From JAKJEP01 sp964580995 (GTDB lineage Bacteria; Planctomycetota; Phycisphaerae; Sedimentisphaerales; SM23-30): 44,672 bases of DNA. The first letter of the stretch is position 1; each line of letters starts with the position of its first letter. Under the pieces are notes generated by a model that saw nothing but the letters and a program-made list of their open reading frames with translations, had not been told where the DNA came from and ran no database searches. The stretch is taken from the NCBI GenBank assembly GCA_964580995.1, contig CAZOMV010000045.1, positions 1 to 44,672 on the forward strand, written 5' to 3'. Positions 9,250 through 17,473 of this stretch are shown in pieces. The translations under genes were made by a program, and so were the position numbers.

Positions 9250-11169
9250 ATGGAAAAAAACCTGTTCAGATCGAATTTTGAAAGTGATAACCAGGGCCGG
9301 GAGTTGTCTGGGCCTTCCCTTTTTCGAAATAAGGACTGGTTTGAAACGATTTTCCGGAATCTGTCGGTGGGTGTGCTCTTGACGGACCCGCAGGAAAAAA
9401 TTCTGGCGGTCAACCAGATGGCTTGTGAGCTGATCGGCTATTCAGAAATCGAATTGGTAGGGAGGTCGCACCTTCATTTGCTTTATCCGGAAGATGTAAA
9501 TATTGGCAAAGATTTGTTGGAATCCCTGATTCGTGGAGAAAGAAAAAATTATAAGCTCGAGCGCCGTTATTTCCGAAAGGATGGCCGGTTAATCTGGGGA
9601 CGTGTTCAAGTATCTCGGATACAGAATTCGACGGTGGAAACTCCGTGGTATCTCCTGAAAGTGTTTGAGGATATTACCGATCAAAAAGAAGTCGCCAGAG
9701 CCTTGGAGCAGGAGCGGGACCGGGCCCAGCAGTATCTGGATTTGGCCGGGGTGATGTTTCTGGCGTTGGATACGAATGGAAAAGTAATCCTGGCCAACCA
9801 AAAAACCTGCGAGGTGCTGGGCTGCCCCGAAGAGGAAATTCTGGGGGCCGACTGGAGCGAGGAGTTCTTGCCCGTCAAGACCGAAAATCAGGTTCGCCTG
9901 GTACGCCAGAAAATTATCCGGGGCAACGGCAAAGCCGTAGAATTTTATGAAAATCCGGTGATGACCCGCCGGGGGCAAATCCGGCTCATTGCCTGGCATA
10001 ACGTCCCGCTTCAGGATGAAACCGGGCGGATCATCGGCTCCTTAAGTTCCGGCCAGGATATCACCGAACGGAAAGAGACCGAGGAAGCTCTCCAGGAAAG
10101 CGAGCAGCGCTATCACGCCCTTTTTGAAAATACCCATACCGTCATGCTTCTGATCGATCCGGAATCCGGTGCCATTGTCGACGCCAATCAGGCGGCCTGT
10201 TCTTTTTATGGATACACCCGGGAAGAATTAACCCGGAAGAAAATCATGGAAATCAATGACCTCTCCGGTGAGGAAGTGTTTCATGAGATGCAATGGGCCC
10301 AAACCGATGAACGGAGCGGTTTTAATTTTCGACATCAACTCGCAAGTGGCAAATGGGTAGATGTCGAAGCCTTTAACGGTCCCATCGTAATCCAGGGCAA
10401 AAGGATGCTTTTTTCCATCATTCACGATATCACCAAACGCAAAAAAGCCGAAGAACAAATCCAGGCCTATCAGGAACGGCTGCGTTCCCTCACTTCGGAA
10501 CTGACCCTGGCGGAGGCAAAGGAACGAGAACGCATGGCCGTCGAACTGCATGATAATATCGGGCAGGAACTGGCCTTGAGCCTGATTAAACTGGGGTCCA
10601 TCCGCCGGGATGCCTATTCCGTGGGCCTGCTCAAACCTCTGGATGAAGCGGCGAAATTGATCGAAAAGGCTATCCATGATACCCAGACCTTGACTTTTGA
10701 CTTAGGCTTTATTACCTTGCTAAAACGGTTTGGTTATGAGCGAGCGGTTGCGGAGTGGCTGGAAAAGCGTGTGCAGCAGGAGCACGGCATACAGACCACT
10801 TTCGAGAATGACGGTCAGGAGAAACCCCTCCGGGATGATATCCGAATCCTGCTCTTTGAAGCCGTCCGGGAATTGCTCACCAATGTCATTAAGTACGCTC
10901 ATGCAAAACATGTCAAAGTTGCCATTTGCAAAAAAGAGTCCAGCATTGAAATCGAAGTCCAGGACGACGGAGTCGGGATGAATATTTTGGATGTCACGGA
11001 GTTCACTCCCCGCTTTGGCGGGGGCGGATTCGGCTTGTTCAGCATCCGCGAACGGTTAAATTACATCGGCGGACAGCTTGCCATACAATCAGATAAAGGG
11101 CAGGGAACACGAGTGACAATCTCAGCACCTTTGAAACAGGATTCGTCAAATATGGGAGAGCCAGGATGA
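9250..11169 (+). CDS. PAS-domain sensor histidine kinase, NarL type (HisKA_3)
   Basis: A 639-residue kinase without membrane segments, so a cytoplasmic sensor. Three PAS domains follow one another: about 30-145 (ending FEDITDQKEV), 160-275 (ending GQDITERKETEE) and 285-398 (ending HDITKRKKAEE). A HisKA_3 dimerisation domain follows with the H-box RERMAVELHDNIGQ; H434 is the expected phospho-acceptor. The catalytic domain has the N-box with N545 (ELLTNVIKYA), DDGVGM (572-577) and the G2 box GGFGLFSIRERL. The ligand of the PAS domains is unknown, and no heme-binding or cysteine signature stands out. The last four bases overlap the response regulator gene (ATGA), a coupled two-component pair. 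Confidence 0.95.
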   Translation: MEKNLFRSNFESDNQGRELSGPSLFRNKDWFETIFRNLSVGVLLTDPQEKILAVNQMACELIGYSEIELVGRSHLHLLYPEDVNIGKDLLESLIRGERKNYKLERRYFRKDGRLIWGRVQVSRIQNSTVETPWYLLKVFEDITDQKEVARALEQERDRAQQYLDLAGVMFLALDTNGKVILANQKTCEVLGCPEEEILGADWSEEFLPVKTENQVRLVRQKIIRGNGKAVEFYENPVMTRRGQIRLIAWHNVPLQDETGRIIGSLSSGQDITERKETEEALQESEQRYHALFENTHTVMLLIDPESGAIVDANQAACSFYGYTREELTRKKIMEINDLSGEEVFHEMQWAQTDERSGFNFRHQLASGKWVDVEAFNGPIVIQGKRMLFSIIHDITKRKKAEEQIQAYQERLRSLTSELTLAEAKERERMAVELHDNIGQELALSLIKLGSIRRDAYSVGLLKPLDEAAKLIEKAIHDTQTLTFDLGFITLLKRFGYERAVAEWLEKRVQQEHGIQTTFENDGQEKPLRDDIRILLFEAVRELLTNVIKYAHAKHVKVAICKKESSIEIEVQDDGVGMNILDVTEFTPRFGGGGFGLFSIRERLNYIGGQLAIQSDKGQGTRVTISAPLKQDSSNMGEPG

Positions 11170-11810
11170 GCACGAAAATAATTCTTGCGGATGATCATCA
11201 GTTGATCCGGGCAGGGCTGCGTTCCTTACTGGTAAATGATCTGGGTATGGACGTCGTCGGAGAGGCGGGGAATGGCGAGGATACCGTGCGACTGACGCGG
11301 CAACTGAATCCGGATATTGTCATAATGGATATCACCATGCCGGGTCTGGATGGAATTGAAGCCACCCGCCAGATCGTGACCGAGATGCCTTCCGTTCGAG
11401 TCATTGCCTTGTCCATGCATGCGAATAAATTATTTGTCGAGGACATATTCAAAGCTGGGGCGGTCGGGTATCTGCTGAAGGCTTGCGCCAGCCTCGAGAT
11501 TGAAGCTGCCATCAAAGCCGTTCTGGACGGGGGAGTATATCTCTGTCCCAAGATTGCCGGTGTTGTGGTCGGGGTCCATGAGGCTTCCGAAGCGGTCTCT
11601 AAAAGTTCCCTGAATCTGCTCACCAACAAAGAATGCGAAGTCCTCCGGTTGGTCGTTAGCGGAAAATCAACCAAAGAAATTGCTCAATTACTTGACAAAA
11701 GCCCCCAAACTGTGGATGCCAGCCGCCGTCAGATTATGCAAAAGTTGGAAATAGATAGTTTAGCGGATTTAGTTAAATATGCCATCCGGGAAGGTTTGAC
11801 CACCTTATAG
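11166..11810 (+). CDS. Response regulator, NarL/FixJ (LuxR-type HTH)
   Basis: A 214-residue regulator. The receiver domain (1-120) has the acidic pair D9/D10, the phospho-acceptor D55 in IVIMDITMPGLDG and the conserved lysine in GYLLKA. The C-terminal LuxR-type helix-turn-helix (about 148-210) reads LTNKECEVLRLVVSGKSTKEIAQ. It overlaps the kinase gene by four bases and is surely its partner. HisKA_3 kinases normally pair with this class. The targets are not visible here; the nearest downstream transcription signal is the small-RNA candidate promoter at 12029. Confidence 0.95.
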   Translation: MSTKIILADDHQLIRAGLRSLLVNDLGMDVVGEAGNGEDTVRLTRQLNPDIVIMDITMPGLDGIEATRQIVTEMPSVRVIALSMHANKLFVEDIFKAGAVGYLLKACASLEIEAAIKAVLDGGVYLCPKIAGVVVGVHEASEAVSKSSLNLLTNKECEVLRLVVSGKSTKEIAQLLDKSPQTVDASRRQIMQKLEIDSLADLVKYAIREGLTTL

Positions 11811-12028
11811 GGTCAGTTTTGTAGTTTTTTTTGGATAAAAAGGCTTCGTGAATAAAGCCTGTGCGGTAATTTACTATCGGAAATGAAAGAATTCAGGGAC
11901 GCAGAAATCTGGATGGCCCAAAATTAAAGTTTTCTTCCCCGTTGCCCGATACTAATACAGTCATGCTCGTATTAACATTTTGCTAACCGAATCAGGAATA
12001 AACAATAGCGGAATTTCTTAACTTTGTA

Positions 12029-12058
12029 TTGACAACCGGTCGATCTAATAGCTAGAAT
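12029..12058 (+). promoter_or_regulatory. Sigma-70 promoter without a downstream coding gene
   Basis: A consensus TTGACA (12029-12034), an 18-bp spacer and TAGAAT (12053-12058, five of six). It points right, away from the response regulator gene and towards the strong terminator at 12125-12186. No gene of useful length lies between, so it may drive a small RNA. Confidence 0.55.
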
Positions 12059-12064
12059 TTAATG

Positions 12065-12186
12065 AGAAAGAAAATAAAACGATTAGGGAAAATTAAGAAA
12101 AAGTAAATATTTTTTCCGGTATATAATGGTATGGTGCCCGCATCCTCCCTTCCCCCCGAGCCACGGGTTGCCATACCATTTTTTTA
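12065..12186 (+). ncRNA. Candidate small RNA of about 120 nt
   Basis: Predicted only from its signals: a near-consensus promoter with a start near 12065, and a perfect 10-bp terminator stem with T-tail ending about 12186. The transcript would have an A-rich unpaired 5' half and a large 3' hairpin whose loop holds a pyrimidine-rich stretch (cctcccttcccccc), which could pair with purine-rich ribosome-binding sites. I do not recognise it as 6S, SRP or RNase P RNA. It may alternatively be the 3' end of the two-component transcript. Confidence 0.35.
12125..12186 (+). terminator. Rho-independent terminator
   Basis: AATGGTATGG (12125-12134) pairs perfectly with CCATACCATT (12171-12180) and runs into seven T residues (12179-12185). 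The 36-nt interior can form a smaller CCCG/CGGG hairpin. The T-tail is on the right-hand side only, so it acts on rightward transcription. Confidence 0.75.
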
Positions 12187-12195
12187 TTGTACAAA

Positions 12196-14163
12196 TCATA
12201 TATTCATTCTGGTGAAATTCAATTTTCCGCCCGCTAATAAAATCTGGCGGTCCCGCCCGCTCAGCGAGATTTGGCATTCAAATTCAAAATCCCGTGTTCG
12301 ATTTCTCACCGTAAACCGCTCTGCCGAGGCCAGGGCCTCTCGGAAATCCACTACTTCCAGATGGTCATTTTCCCTTATCCGGTCGTAGTCCCCCGGGTCC
12401 GTAAACGTCGCCGGTGTGATCGCGAAATTCACCAGATTCGCCCGGTGAATTCGCTCCATGGTTTTGGCGATGACCAACCGGACCCCCAGGTACATCGGGC
12501 AAAGAGCCGCATGTTCCCGGCTGGACCCCTGACCGTAGCTTTCACCAGCGATGATTACCCCGCTTCTGCTGGCCTTTTGATTGGCCATCGCCCGCTCAGC
12601 AAAACTGGGCTTACCTGATTCCGTAAAACAGTGAAAAACATAACGGGCATATTCCGGGACATTCGAACGGTATTTCAAAAAAGAACCCGCCGGCATGATA
12701 TGATCCGTGGTGATTTTATCCCCGCAACGCAGCAGGACCGTCCCCTCCAGTTTCTCCGGCGGTTTCTGGGCCGCAGGAGGTGTAACGATCGAAGAAGACC
12801 GAATGACCGGTGCTTCAGCCGCTTGGTCCGGCGGCAGCGGCTTGTCAATCAGATTATCGTTGATCGGCATATCGTGCAGTTCGGGTATTTGGGGATATGA
12901 GATACCATATAATTCGGGCAAGCGGCGGGGATCGGTGAGCCTGCCAGTTAAAGCGGTGGCGGCGGCAGTTTCCGGGCCGACCAGATAAACCAGATCTTCT
13001 TTGGTGCCCGTTCTGCCTTTAAAGTTGCGGTTGAAGGTTCGTACACTCACTTTGCCTTCACCGGGCGATTGTCCCTGGCCAATACAAGGCCCGCAGCCGC
13101 ATTCCAGCAGCCGAACCCCCGCGGAGATCAGGTCCGCTAAGGCACCATTCTCCGAGAGGATTTGCACCACTTGACGGGAACCGGGCGAGATACCCAATTC
13201 CACATGGGGATGGACCGTTTTCCCCTTCAGAATGGCAGCCACCATCATCAAATCGCGATAACTGCTGTTGGTGCAACTGCCGATTTGCACCTGATGGACC
13301 TCGACATCCTTTAATTGCCCGATCTTCCGGATGTTATCGGGGGAGGATGGGGCCGCCGCCAGCGGTTCCAGCCGGCTCAGATCGATCTCAATGATCCGGT
13401 CATAGGCCGCCCCCGGGTCGGCTGACAAGGGAATATAAACATCCGAACGCCCCTGAGCAGCCAGAAACGCAGCCGTTTGCTCATCGGAGGGGAAAATACT
13501 GGTAGTTACTCCCAGCTCCGCCCCCATATTGGTGATCGTTGCCCGTTGCGGCACGGTTAAAGTGGACACACCAGGGCCGAAATATTCCGCGACTGAGCCG
13601 ACATTCCCGCCAGTTGTCAAGATACTCAATACCTGCAAAATCACATCCTTGGCCGATACCCATTCCGGCAGTTTACCCGTTAGCTTGATTCCGATTACTT
13701 TTGGCGCGGCCAGATAAAACGGCCCGCCTCCCATCGCCACCGCGACGTCCAGACCACCCGCCCCAATCGATAATGCTCCGATGCCACCGGTGGTGGGGGT
13801 ATGGCTGTCACTGCCCAACTGAGTCGCACCCGGTCGGGCAAATCGCTCCAGATGTACCTGGTGGCAGATGCCATTTCCCGGCCGGCTGTGATAGACGCCG
13901 ACCTTACGGGATATCGACTGTAAATACAGATGATCGTTATGGTTTTCAGGCCCAAACATAGCCATATTATGGTCTATATAACTCACGGATAATTCCGTTC
14001 GCACCCGCTCCAGCCCCATCGATTCAAATAACAGCATCGCTGTGGTACCCGTGGCATCCTGAGTGATCGTCTGATCGATCCGTATTCCAATTTCCTCACC
14101 TGGTTTCAATTCACCTTCCACCAAATGCGACTGCAGAATTTTATACGTCAAATTATTTAACAT
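12196..14163 (-). CDS. Aconitate hydratase, Aquifex/clostridial type
   Basis: A 655-residue aconitase, shorter than AcnA (about 890) and matching the putative aconitase group of Aquifex, Clostridia and deltaproteobacteria. It interconverts citrate and isocitrate through a [4Fe-4S] cluster. The cluster cysteines are C297 in IGSCTNSS and C357/C360 in LECGCGPCIG. LGSDSHTPTTGGIGALSIGAGG and the swivel-domain motif GESYGQGSSREHA are present, so the fourth domain is encoded in the same chain. A proline-rich linker near 460-490 joins the halves. A ribosome-binding site (AAGGA) lies 7 nt before the ATG. It is divergent from the glycogen operon. No citrate synthase or isocitrate dehydrogenase gene is adjacent. 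Confidence 0.94.
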   Translation of the reverse strand: MLNNLTYKILQSHLVEGELKPGEEIGIRIDQTITQDATGTTAMLLFESMGLERVRTELSVSYIDHNMAMFGPENHNDHLYLQSISRKVGVYHSRPGNGICHQVHLERFARPGATQLGSDSHTPTTGGIGALSIGAGGLDVAVAMGGGPFYLAAPKVIGIKLTGKLPEWVSAKDVILQVLSILTTGGNVGSVAEYFGPGVSTLTVPQRATITNMGAELGVTTSIFPSDEQTAAFLAAQGRSDVYIPLSADPGAAYDRIIEIDLSRLEPLAAAPSSPDNIRKIGQLKDVEVHQVQIGSCTNSSYRDLMMVAAILKGKTVHPHVELGISPGSRQVVQILSENGALADLISAGVRLLECGCGPCIGQGQSPGEGKVSVRTFNRNFKGRTGTKEDLVYLVGPETAAATALTGRLTDPRRLPELYGISYPQIPELHDMPINDNLIDKPLPPDQAAEAPVIRSSSIVTPPAAQKPPEKLEGTVLLRCGDKITTDHIMPAGSFLKYRSNVPEYARYVFHCFTESGKPSFAERAMANQKASRSGVIIAGESYGQGSSREHAALCPMYLGVRLVIAKTMERIHRANLVNFAITPATFTDPGDYDRIRENDHLEVVDFREALASAERFTVRNRTRDFEFECQISLSGRDRQILLAGGKLNFTRMNI

Positions 14164-14526
14164 TTTTTTCCTTACGCTCGATTAACAACTTAAACCTAGC
14201 ATTTATAAATAGTTATGGTTTTTTATTTTTCAAGATCGTAACCACGCTGCATAAAACCAATAATAATCGTAAGTTAAAGAAAATTCAATTCTGTTGTTTT
14301 TTATGCTTCATTTTCATTTGCAGTTTGCTGACAGGCTTTTCCCTGCCAAAAATCAAAGCGGCTGGCTTTGTATTTATTACTCGTAGGCAGGAATTCCTAG
14401 GAACAGGGAATTTTGTGTTTTTAAGAAAATATTTATGAGATTTCTACTAAAGTATTCTTGCTTTAAAGCCGGTAATAGATAATAATTACTGAATAATAGG
14501 TTTTTTGTTCGATTCAATTGTAAAAC

Positions 14527-14556
14527 TTGAAAGTGGTTGCTAACAAGTCTTATGAT
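14527..14556 (+). promoter_or_regulatory. Sigma-70 promoter for the glycogen operon
   Basis: TTGAAA (14527-14532), 18-bp spacer, TATGAT (14551-14556). The predicted start near 14563 leaves a leader of about 124 nt before the ATG at 14687, which has an AAAGGT ribosome-binding site 6 nt upstream. Confidence 0.55.
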
Positions 14557-14572
14557 TTGAAAAAGAAGGGGG

Positions 14573-14600
14573 TGTTGGTGAATAGGGGATGTTGGTGAAT
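14573..14600 (+). repeat. Tandem direct repeat in the glycogen operon leader
   Basis: The 11-mer tgttggtgaat occurs at 14573-14583 and again at 14590-14600, a 17-bp period, immediately after the predicted transcription start. A third diverged ggatggtgatgg lies near 14643. It could be a protein or RNA binding site; nothing proves a function. Confidence 0.45.
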
Positions 14601-14686
14601 TTTGGTTCTACTACTTAAGGGGTAGAGACATGGTTCAATTCGGATGGTGATGGAAGGATGGGAGAAGCGTACTGAAAGGTAAAACT

Positions 14687-16009
14687 ATGAAAATACTTAT
14701 GCTGGGATGGGAATTTCCCCCCTTTATTTCCGGTGGTCTGGGAACCGCCTGCTATGGATTAACTCGGGCCATGAGTGCCATCGGTGTGCAGGTAACTTTT
14801 ATTCTGCCGCGTCCTGTCTCCTCCGAATATGCCAGCCATGTAAAAGTGGCTAGTCCCGGATCGGTAAAAATAAGCTCTTATGGTGAGCATTATACCCTCT
14901 CAGAATTTGCCAATGTAAAATTTCGGACTTTTCCGTCGGTGATACAGCCCTATCAGACTCCTTCCAGCTATGAGCAGACTTTGCAGAAAGAACGCTTGAA
15001 AGAAGTGTTTGGCGGGATGACCGAACAGGAAGTCGCACTCGATGTCGCTCTGATGAGCCGCCCGCAGGGGCATCAGGATCATTACGGTACGGATTTATAC
15101 CAGGAAGTGCAGCGCTACGCCCGGTTGGCCACGGTAATTGCCCGCGATGAGGATTTCGATGTGGTTCACGCCCACGACTGGATGACCTATCCTGCCGGAA
15201 TTGCCGTTTCCGCGATGACGGGCAAACCTCTGGTAGTTCACATCCATTCCACCGAATTCGACCGCAGCGGCGAAAATGTCAATCAGATGGTCTATGATAT
15301 CGAACGCCAGGGACTGCATTATGCAAAATATGTAATAGCAGTGAGTTATCTCACCAGCCGCGTGGTCATAAATCGCTATGGCGTAACCCCGGAAAAAATC
15401 CGCGTGGTTTATAACGCCATTGAAAGAAACGGAACTATCCTCGATCCCGAAAAGTCCAAAATCCACAAAAATGAAAAAATCGTTCTCTTCCTGGGCCGGA
15501 TTACCATGCAGAAAGGCCCCGAATATTTCCTGGCCGCCGCCAAAAAAGTGCTGGAAGTCATGGATAATGTCAAATTTGTCATGGCCGGCTCCGGCGATAT
15601 GACCCAGCGGACCATTGAACTGGCCGCTCAGATGGGTATCGGGCATAAAGTCCTGTTCACGGGTTTTCTACGAGGCGATGACGTCGATAAAGTTTTCCGG
15701 ATGGCCGATCTCTTCGTGATGCCCTCGGTATCCGAACCCTTCGGCCTGGTCCCCCTCGAAGCCCTCCGGAACGATGTCCCGGTCATTATCAGCAAACAAA
15801 GCGGTGTGGCCGAAGTTCTCAGTCATGTGCTCAAAGTCGATTTCTGGGATATCAATGAAATGGCCAATAAAATCGTGGCGGTCCTGCGGCATCCGCCCCT
15901 CCAGAATACCCTCCGGGAACATGGCAACTTTGAAGTGCGGAAATTTTCCTGGAACGATTCTGCCGAAAAATGTGTCAGTGTTTATAAGGAAGCGATGGGT
16001 GCGGTTTAA
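14687..16009 (+). CDS. Glycogen synthase-like glycosyltransferase (GT4/GT5, GT-B fold)
   Basis: The 440-residue protein begins MKILMLGWEFPPFISGGLGTAC, the opening of starch or glycogen synthase-like GT-B enzymes. The usual lysine of the GT5 KxGGL motif is replaced by serine (ISGGLG), so it sits nearer to GT4. The C-terminal donor-binding domain has LFLGRITMQKGPEYFL and the E-x7-E nucleotide-sugar motif in SEPFGLVPLEAL (E350, E358). It probably adds glucose from ADP- or UDP-glucose to an alpha-1,4-glucan, as the next two genes encode alpha-glucan enzymes on the same strand. The donor sugar and exact product are inferred from the neighbourhood. Confidence 0.88.
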   Translation: MKILMLGWEFPPFISGGLGTACYGLTRAMSAIGVQVTFILPRPVSSEYASHVKVASPGSVKISSYGEHYTLSEFANVKFRTFPSVIQPYQTPSSYEQTLQKERLKEVFGGMTEQEVALDVALMSRPQGHQDHYGTDLYQEVQRYARLATVIARDEDFDVVHAHDWMTYPAGIAVSAMTGKPLVVHIHSTEFDRSGENVNQMVYDIERQGLHYAKYVIAVSYLTSRVVINRYGVTPEKIRVVYNAIERNGTILDPEKSKIHKNEKIVLFLGRITMQKGPEYFLAAAKKVLEVMDNVKFVMAGSGDMTQRTIELAAQMGIGHKVLFTGFLRGDDVDKVFRMADLFVMPSVSEPFGLVPLEALRNDVPVIISKQSGVAEVLSHVLKVDFWDINEMANKIVAVLRHPPLQNTLREHGNFEVRKFSWNDSAEKCVSVYKEAMGAV

Positions 16010-16082
16010 AATAACGGCAAAAATTTGAATAATTTATACTTTCTGGTCGATGTTATAAAAAAGTATAAGGAAATAAAAGATC

Positions 16083-17273
16083 ATGGCTTCAGTTTGTTTT
16101 TACTTTCAAGTTCATCAGCCCTATCGGTTGCGTCGGTACAGTATTTTCGATCACGATGCCAATTATTTCGATAATTTCAAAAACGCCGAGATTTGCCGAA
16201 AAGTAGCCAATAAGTGCTATTTGCCCGCGAATCGAACCATTCTTGAACTGATTAACAAGCATGAAGGCAAGTTTCGTGTCTCCTACAGTATTACCGGTAT
16301 CCTCCTGGATCAGATCGAGGAATATGCCCCGGAAGTGATGAGCACCTTCCATGCCCTGGCCCGTACCGGTTGTGTCGAATTCATCTCGGAAACCTATTAT
16401 CATAGCCTGGCCTTTCTCTATTCCCGTGAAGAATTTGCCCAACAGATCAAAATGCACCAAAAGCGAATTCATGATCTGTTCGGCATGACGCCTACCGTTT
16501 TCCGCAATACCGAATTAATTTATAATAATGATTTAGCCAGTTTCGTCAGCGAGCTTGGTTTTGAAGGGGTTCTCTGCGAAGGAGCCGATCACATCCTTGG
16601 TTTTCGCAGCCCCAACTATCTCTACAATCCGCCCGGCTGCAACGGCATCAAATTGCTGCTCAAAAATTATCGTCTCAGCGATGATATCGCCTTCCGCTTC
16701 TCCAACCGCGGCTGGCAGGAGTGGCCTCTGACCGCCCCCAAATTCGCCAACTGGGTTTCGGATGTTAATGGCAACGGCTATGTTGTCAACCTCTTCATGG
16801 ATTACGAAACTTTGGGGGAGCATCAATGGGAAGATACCGGCATTTTCGACTTCTTAATGCACCTGCCCGAAGAAATCCTGAAACACCCCGATAATAATTT
16901 CAAAACCCCCTCCGAGGTGATCCGTTCGTATCCCTCCGTCGGCCAGATCGACGTGCCCCATATGATCAGTTGGGCCGATACCGAACGGGACCTCTCCGCC
17001 TGGCTGGGAAATGCCATGCAATCCAACGCCCTCCACGAACTCTACCGGATGGAAAAGCAGGTTAAGGAAACCGGGGATCCCCAGGTTCTCTCCGACTGGC
17101 GCCGCATGCAAACCTCGGACCATTTCTACTATATGTGCACCAAATGGTTTGCCGATGGCGATGTCCACAAATATTTCAATCCCTACGACAGCCCCTACGA
17201 TTCCTACATCAACTTCATGAATGTCATGGACAACCTCCGCAGCCGTTGCCGCCAGGAATGCTCTGCCATTTAA
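16083..17273 (+). CDS. Glycoside hydrolase family 57 (alpha-amylase / glucanotransferase-like)
   Basis: A 396-residue GH57 catalytic core. It shows the family regions: the N-terminal HQP (11-13), the nucleophile E144 in FRNTELIY, and the acid/base D240 in FMDYETLGEHQ. There is no signal peptide, so the enzyme is cytoplasmic. GH57 includes alpha-amylases, 4-alpha-glucanotransferases and branching enzymes; this short form lacks the C-terminal extension of the branching enzymes and most resembles the proteins annotated as alpha-amylase in glycogen clusters. It is 73 bp after the glycosyltransferase gene with an AAGGA site before the ATG, and 200 bp before the debranching enzyme. It probably cuts or rearranges intracellular alpha-glucan. 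Confidence 0.92.
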   Translation: MASVCFYFQVHQPYRLRRYSIFDHDANYFDNFKNAEICRKVANKCYLPANRTILELINKHEGKFRVSYSITGILLDQIEEYAPEVMSTFHALARTGCVEFISETYYHSLAFLYSREEFAQQIKMHQKRIHDLFGMTPTVFRNTELIYNNDLASFVSELGFEGVLCEGADHILGFRSPNYLYNPPGCNGIKLLLKNYRLSDDIAFRFSNRGWQEWPLTAPKFANWVSDVNGNGYVVNLFMDYETLGEHQWEDTGIFDFLMHLPEEILKHPDNNFKTPSEVIRSYPSVGQIDVPHMISWADTERDLSAWLGNAMQSNALHELYRMEKQVKETGDPQVLSDWRRMQTSDHFYYMCTKWFADGDVHKYFNPYDSPYDSYINFMNVMDNLRSRCRQECSAI

Positions 17274-17473
17274 ACCTGAAGTTTTGCAAAACCTTATTGA
17301 AACCCTATCCGCTTGGTTTAACCGCCCATATCTCCACTGGTAGGCCCAAGAGTTCCTTTTATTTCTAAGAACTTCCTTCAAATAACCGATAGTAAAAAAG
17401 GTAGAAGCTGTTTATGTGACCCGAGCGTCCCATAACTGGCTTATGGTGTTCCAAAAACGAACCGATTTAGGAA

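Larger units (their letters stand above)
14164..14686. other. Divergent intergenic region, aconitase / glycogen operon
   Basis: 523 bp, AT-rich. It holds the rightward promoter at 14527-14556 and a duplicated 11-mer just after it. Leftward, a TTGAAA-type hexamer occurs near 14235 but no well-spaced -10 could be assigned. A palindrome AGGAATTCCT lies near 14391. No gene is supported. Confidence 0.45.

Noticed and set aside
12062..12106. A 14-codon basic peptide (MRKKIKRLGKIKKK) after the promoter at 12029
   Set aside because: The ATG is only four bases after the -10 box, so it would precede the transcription start; there is no ribosome-binding site. The A-rich sequence gives lysine codons by chance.
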